DNA of 64,000 nt from the NCBI RefSeq assembly GCF_903819435.1, contig NZ_CAIJDP010000083.1, positions 62,001 to 126,000 of the forward strand, in the 5' to 3' direction. Each line of letters starts with the position of its first letter. Position 1 is the first letter of the stretch. Under the pieces are notes generated by a model, which was not told the origin of the DNA, did not search any database, and saw only the letters and a program-made list of their open reading frames with translations. The position numbers and the translations under genes were made by a program. Below are positions 61,860 to 64,000 of this stretch, piece after piece. The stretch comes from Flavobacterium salmonis. Lineage in GTDB: Bacteria; Bacteroidota; Bacteroidia; Flavobacteriales; Flavobacteriaceae.

Positions 61860-64000
61860 TTATTTTAACCATTTTGTTAAGGTCTCCTCAACAGCACCTT
61901 TCATGATTGGTTTTGGAATATAATCGTTCATTCCTGATGCGATACATTTATTCCGTTCTTCTTTTTCTGTACCGGCAGTCACAGCAATAATAGGGATTTG
62001 TTTCCCTTTTGCAGAGTTTCGTATTGCTAATGTAGTTTCATAACCATTCATGATAGGCATTTGTATGTCCATAAAAATCATGTCGGGATTCATCTTTTCA
62101 AATTCTTTTACAGCTTCGTAACCATTTTCACATTCATGGATTGAGGCATTGGAATATAAGTTTTTGATAATCGTTTTTAAGAGCAGCATATTTACCTTAT
62201 TGTCTTCCACAATTAAAAAAGTAAAGTTGTTTTTTAAAGTGTTGTTTGGTAAAAAGACAGATTGGGCATTCAAAATTCCATAATCAGCGGTGTACTTTTC
62301 GATGGTGTTTTTATTACTGGTTTTAAGGGTCAAATCAAAATAAAAATTACTTCCCACATCTATTTTACTTTTAAGCTGAAGACGGCTTTCCATAAGTGCC
62401 AGCAACTGGTTGGAAATGGTTAGCCCTAAACCGGTTCCTCCAAATTTTCGGGTTGTAGAGCTGTCTTCTTGCGAAAATGCTTTAAAAATTTTCTTCTGGT
62501 TTTCCTTTAAAATTCCAATTCCGGTATCCACTACAGAAAACCTAATGATGCAGATGTCATTCTCTTTTTTTTCTAAAACAGAAACATTAAGTGTAATAGA
62601 ACCTTGATGTGTGAATTTTACGGCATTAGATAATAAATTAATTAAAATTTGTTTGAGCCTTACAATATCTGTCCAGATGTATTGGGGTACTTCAGGAGTT
62701 ATCTTTAATTCAAGCTTCAGGTTTTTTAAGTTGGATTCGTATAGGATCAGGTCAAATACCTGCCCTAATATTTTATTAATGTCATATTGGTCAATAAATA
62801 AATCTAATTTTCCTGCTTCAATTTTAGAAAAATCAAGAATATCATTTATAATTTCTAATAAAGAATGTGCCGACTGATTAATTGTGGTCATATACTTCTC
62901 CTGAATTTCTTCAAGTTCAGTTTTCATAAGCAGGTGCGTAAAACCAATAATGCCATTAAGGGGTGTTCTGATTTCATGTGACATATTAGCAAGAAAATCC
63001 GATTTTGATTTATTAGCAGCCTCGGCAAGTTGTTTTGCTTTTATGGCATCTTCTGTTTGCTTTTTATTGGTAATGTCAAAATAAATTCCACCAACAAATT
63101 CAATTTCGTCTCCTTTTTTAATAACATCTCCAAATTCTTCAATCCATATATATTCTCCTGTTTTTCGCTTAATTCGATAAGTGTTGTGCAGTGCTTTTCC
63201 ATTTTTTAAATTTTGAAATTGATTGTCAATAACTTCATCTTTATCATCAGGATGTATGAGGGATAAAAACGAAAGTTTATTTTCAAGGAATTCAGCTTTT
63301 GAATAGCCTGTAAGATTGGAAATTTGGTCATTCACAAATATTTTCGTGGAAAATGCATCAAACTTTGACAGATAAACTGTACCGGGAATATTATTAGCTA
63401 TTAATTTAAACTTTTCTTCGCTTTCGATAATTTTAGTCTGATTACGATTTCTTTCTAAAGCAGATGAAATATTATTGGCAAGGGTTTGGAAAATGTAAAT
63501 TTCTTCTTCAGACCATCTGTGCTCATTATGGCAGTCATCAAACCCAATGAATCCGCTAAAAACATCATGAACATACAAAGGTAGGATTAATATCGATTTT
63601 ATATTATTTGTGAGAAGTAAGTTTTTAAAAAAAGTGTTTTCAAGTTGTTTGGTCAGTGTGTTTAGGATTTTCTTGTTTTGTGCTTTTTCAATTATCTCTT
63701 GTAGATCAGTTTCTGTAAATTTTTGAAGAATGATGTTTTCATCCGGATCTTCCTGTCTGGACCATTTGTATTTTTGGCTGATAGTATTGGTTTCGAAATC
63801 TTTTTCGTAATAGTACATATGGTCTGCATTGGCAACTTTTCCTATAATGTTATAGGTTTCCTGAAACATTTCTTCTGTAGTCTTACTTAATAAAAATTTC
63901 TCTGTACAAAGGGCCAATGCAGATAGTAATTGACTTTTGAACTCAAGTTTCCGTTCTGCTTTTAAACGCATTTGCGATGAGATTGCAAGCGATATAACAT
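61860..64000 (-). CDS. Hybrid sensor histidine kinase with GAF, PAS and receiver domains, 5' truncated
   Basis: The frame is open to the window edge, so the true start lies beyond 64000; an internal ATG at 63971 gives 703 aa, but in-frame hydrophobic residues precede it. Domains in order (numbered from that ATG): GAF (~20-175), PAS with PAC (~185-305), HisKA with H-box SHEIRTPLNG (~330-395), HATPase with N-box NLLSNAVKFTH, DTGIGI and GTGLGLTISNQL (~440-555), and a C-terminal receiver (~585-700) with DNKVN, phospho-acceptor Asp in FMDIQMP and Lys in PKP. It is a phosphorelay sensor; signal and output are unknown. Confidence 0.9.
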   Translation of the reverse strand, partial: VISLAISSQMRLKAERKLEFKSQLLSALALCTEKFLLSKTTEEMFQETYNIIGKVANADHMYYYEKDFETNTISQKYKWSRQEDPDENIILQKFTETDLQEIIEKAQNKKILNTLTKQLENTFFKNLLLTNNIKSILILPLYVHDVFSGFIGFDDCHNEHRWSEEEIYIFQTLANNISSALERNRNQTKIIESEEKFKLIANNIPGTVYLSKFDAFSTKIFVNDQISNLTGYSKAEFLENKLSFLSLIHPDDKDEVIDNQFQNLKNGKALHNTYRIKRKTGEYIWIEEFGDVIKKGDEIEFVGGIYFDITNKKQTEDAIKAKQLAEAANKSKSDFLANMSHEIRTPLNGIIGFTHLLMKTELEEIQEKYMTTINQSAHSLLEIINDILDFSKIEAGKLDLFIDQYDINKILGQVFDLILYESNLKNLKLELKITPEVPQYIWTDIVRLKQILINLLSNAVKFTHQGSITLNVSVLEKKENDICIIRFSVVDTGIGILKENQKKIFKAFSQEDSSTTRKFGGTGLGLTISNQLLALMESRLQLKSKIDVGSNFYFDLTLKTSNKNTIEKYTADYGILNAQSVFLPNNTLKNNFTFLIVEDNKVNMLLLKTIIKNLYSNASIHECENGYEAVKEFEKMNPDMIFMDIQMPIMNGYETTLAIRNSAKGKQIPIIAVTAGTEKEERNKCIASGMNDYIPKPIMKGAVEETLTKWLK

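Overview
The window looks like a chromosomal segment of a Flavobacterium-like bacterium (phylum Bacteroidota). The DNA is AT-rich. Clear Shine-Dalgarno sequences are scarce. Several upstream regions carry the Bacteroidota -7 promoter element TAnnTTTG. Lipoprotein signal peptides, FecR/TonB-receptor operons, a type IX secretion (T9SS) sorting tail and a subtype-iii type VI secretion system (T6SSiii) are all typical of this phylum. No tRNA, rRNA, CRISPR array, integrase or intact transposase was seen.

Layout. (1) 1-9.9 kb: the 3' part of a Gldg-family ABC transporter fusion, an M16 zinc protease, a single-domain response regulator, and a 1343-aa histidine kinase with about eight PAS-type sensor modules. 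(2) 10.2-13.6 kb: a family-1 pectate lyase lipoprotein, an XRE regulator with a candidate operator, an HxlR regulator and a DUF1080 lipoprotein. (3) 14.5-24.8 kb: a cell-surface signalling and uptake operon with an ECF sigma factor, a FecR-type anti-sigma factor, a TonB-dependent receptor with an STN signalling domain, a beta-helix lipoprotein, a T9SS cargo protein, another lipoprotein and an S41 protease. (4) 24.8-28.0 kb: a divergent pair of an AlkB-type repair dioxygenase and a LexA/S24-type self-cleaving repressor with a perfect palindrome at its promoter, followed by a Na+/H+ antiporter.

(5) 28.2-60.8 kb: a T6SSiii locus. Recognised parts are the ClpV ATPase (tssH), a PKD-repeat membrane protein (candidate TssP), an NlpC/P60-like lipoprotein, TssG, TssN, a LysM protein, a DUF4280 PAAR-like tip, TssK, TssO, TssB, TssC, TssE, two Hcp/TssD proteins, VgrG/TssI and TssF. 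TssJ, TssL and TssM are absent, as expected for subtype iii, and I could not identify TssR. Two effector islands sit between the structural genes. The first follows the PAAR-like gene and encodes a 1039-aa protein with a GH19-like glycosidase domain fused to an M23 peptidase domain, predicted to cut both the glycan and the peptide parts of peptidoglycan. It is followed by three unrelated lipoprotein genes separated by duplicated REPIN-like intergenic repeats. The second follows vgrG and encodes a 1023-aa Het-C-domain protein, a lipoprotein that is a candidate immunity protein, a cluster of decayed lipoprotein genes and a small membrane protein.

(6) 60.9-64.0 kb: a YpfJ-type zinc metallopeptidase and a hybrid sensor histidine kinase cut by the window end, both on the minus strand.

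How the T6SS genes fit together: TssB/TssC form the sheath, Hcp the tube, VgrG plus the PAAR-like protein the tip, TssE/F/G/K the baseplate and ClpV recycles the sheath. TssN, TssO, the PKD protein and the lipoprotein probably replace the TssJLM membrane complex. The two large proteins next to the tip genes are the likely toxic cargo, and the exported lipoproteins beside them are the likely self-protection.
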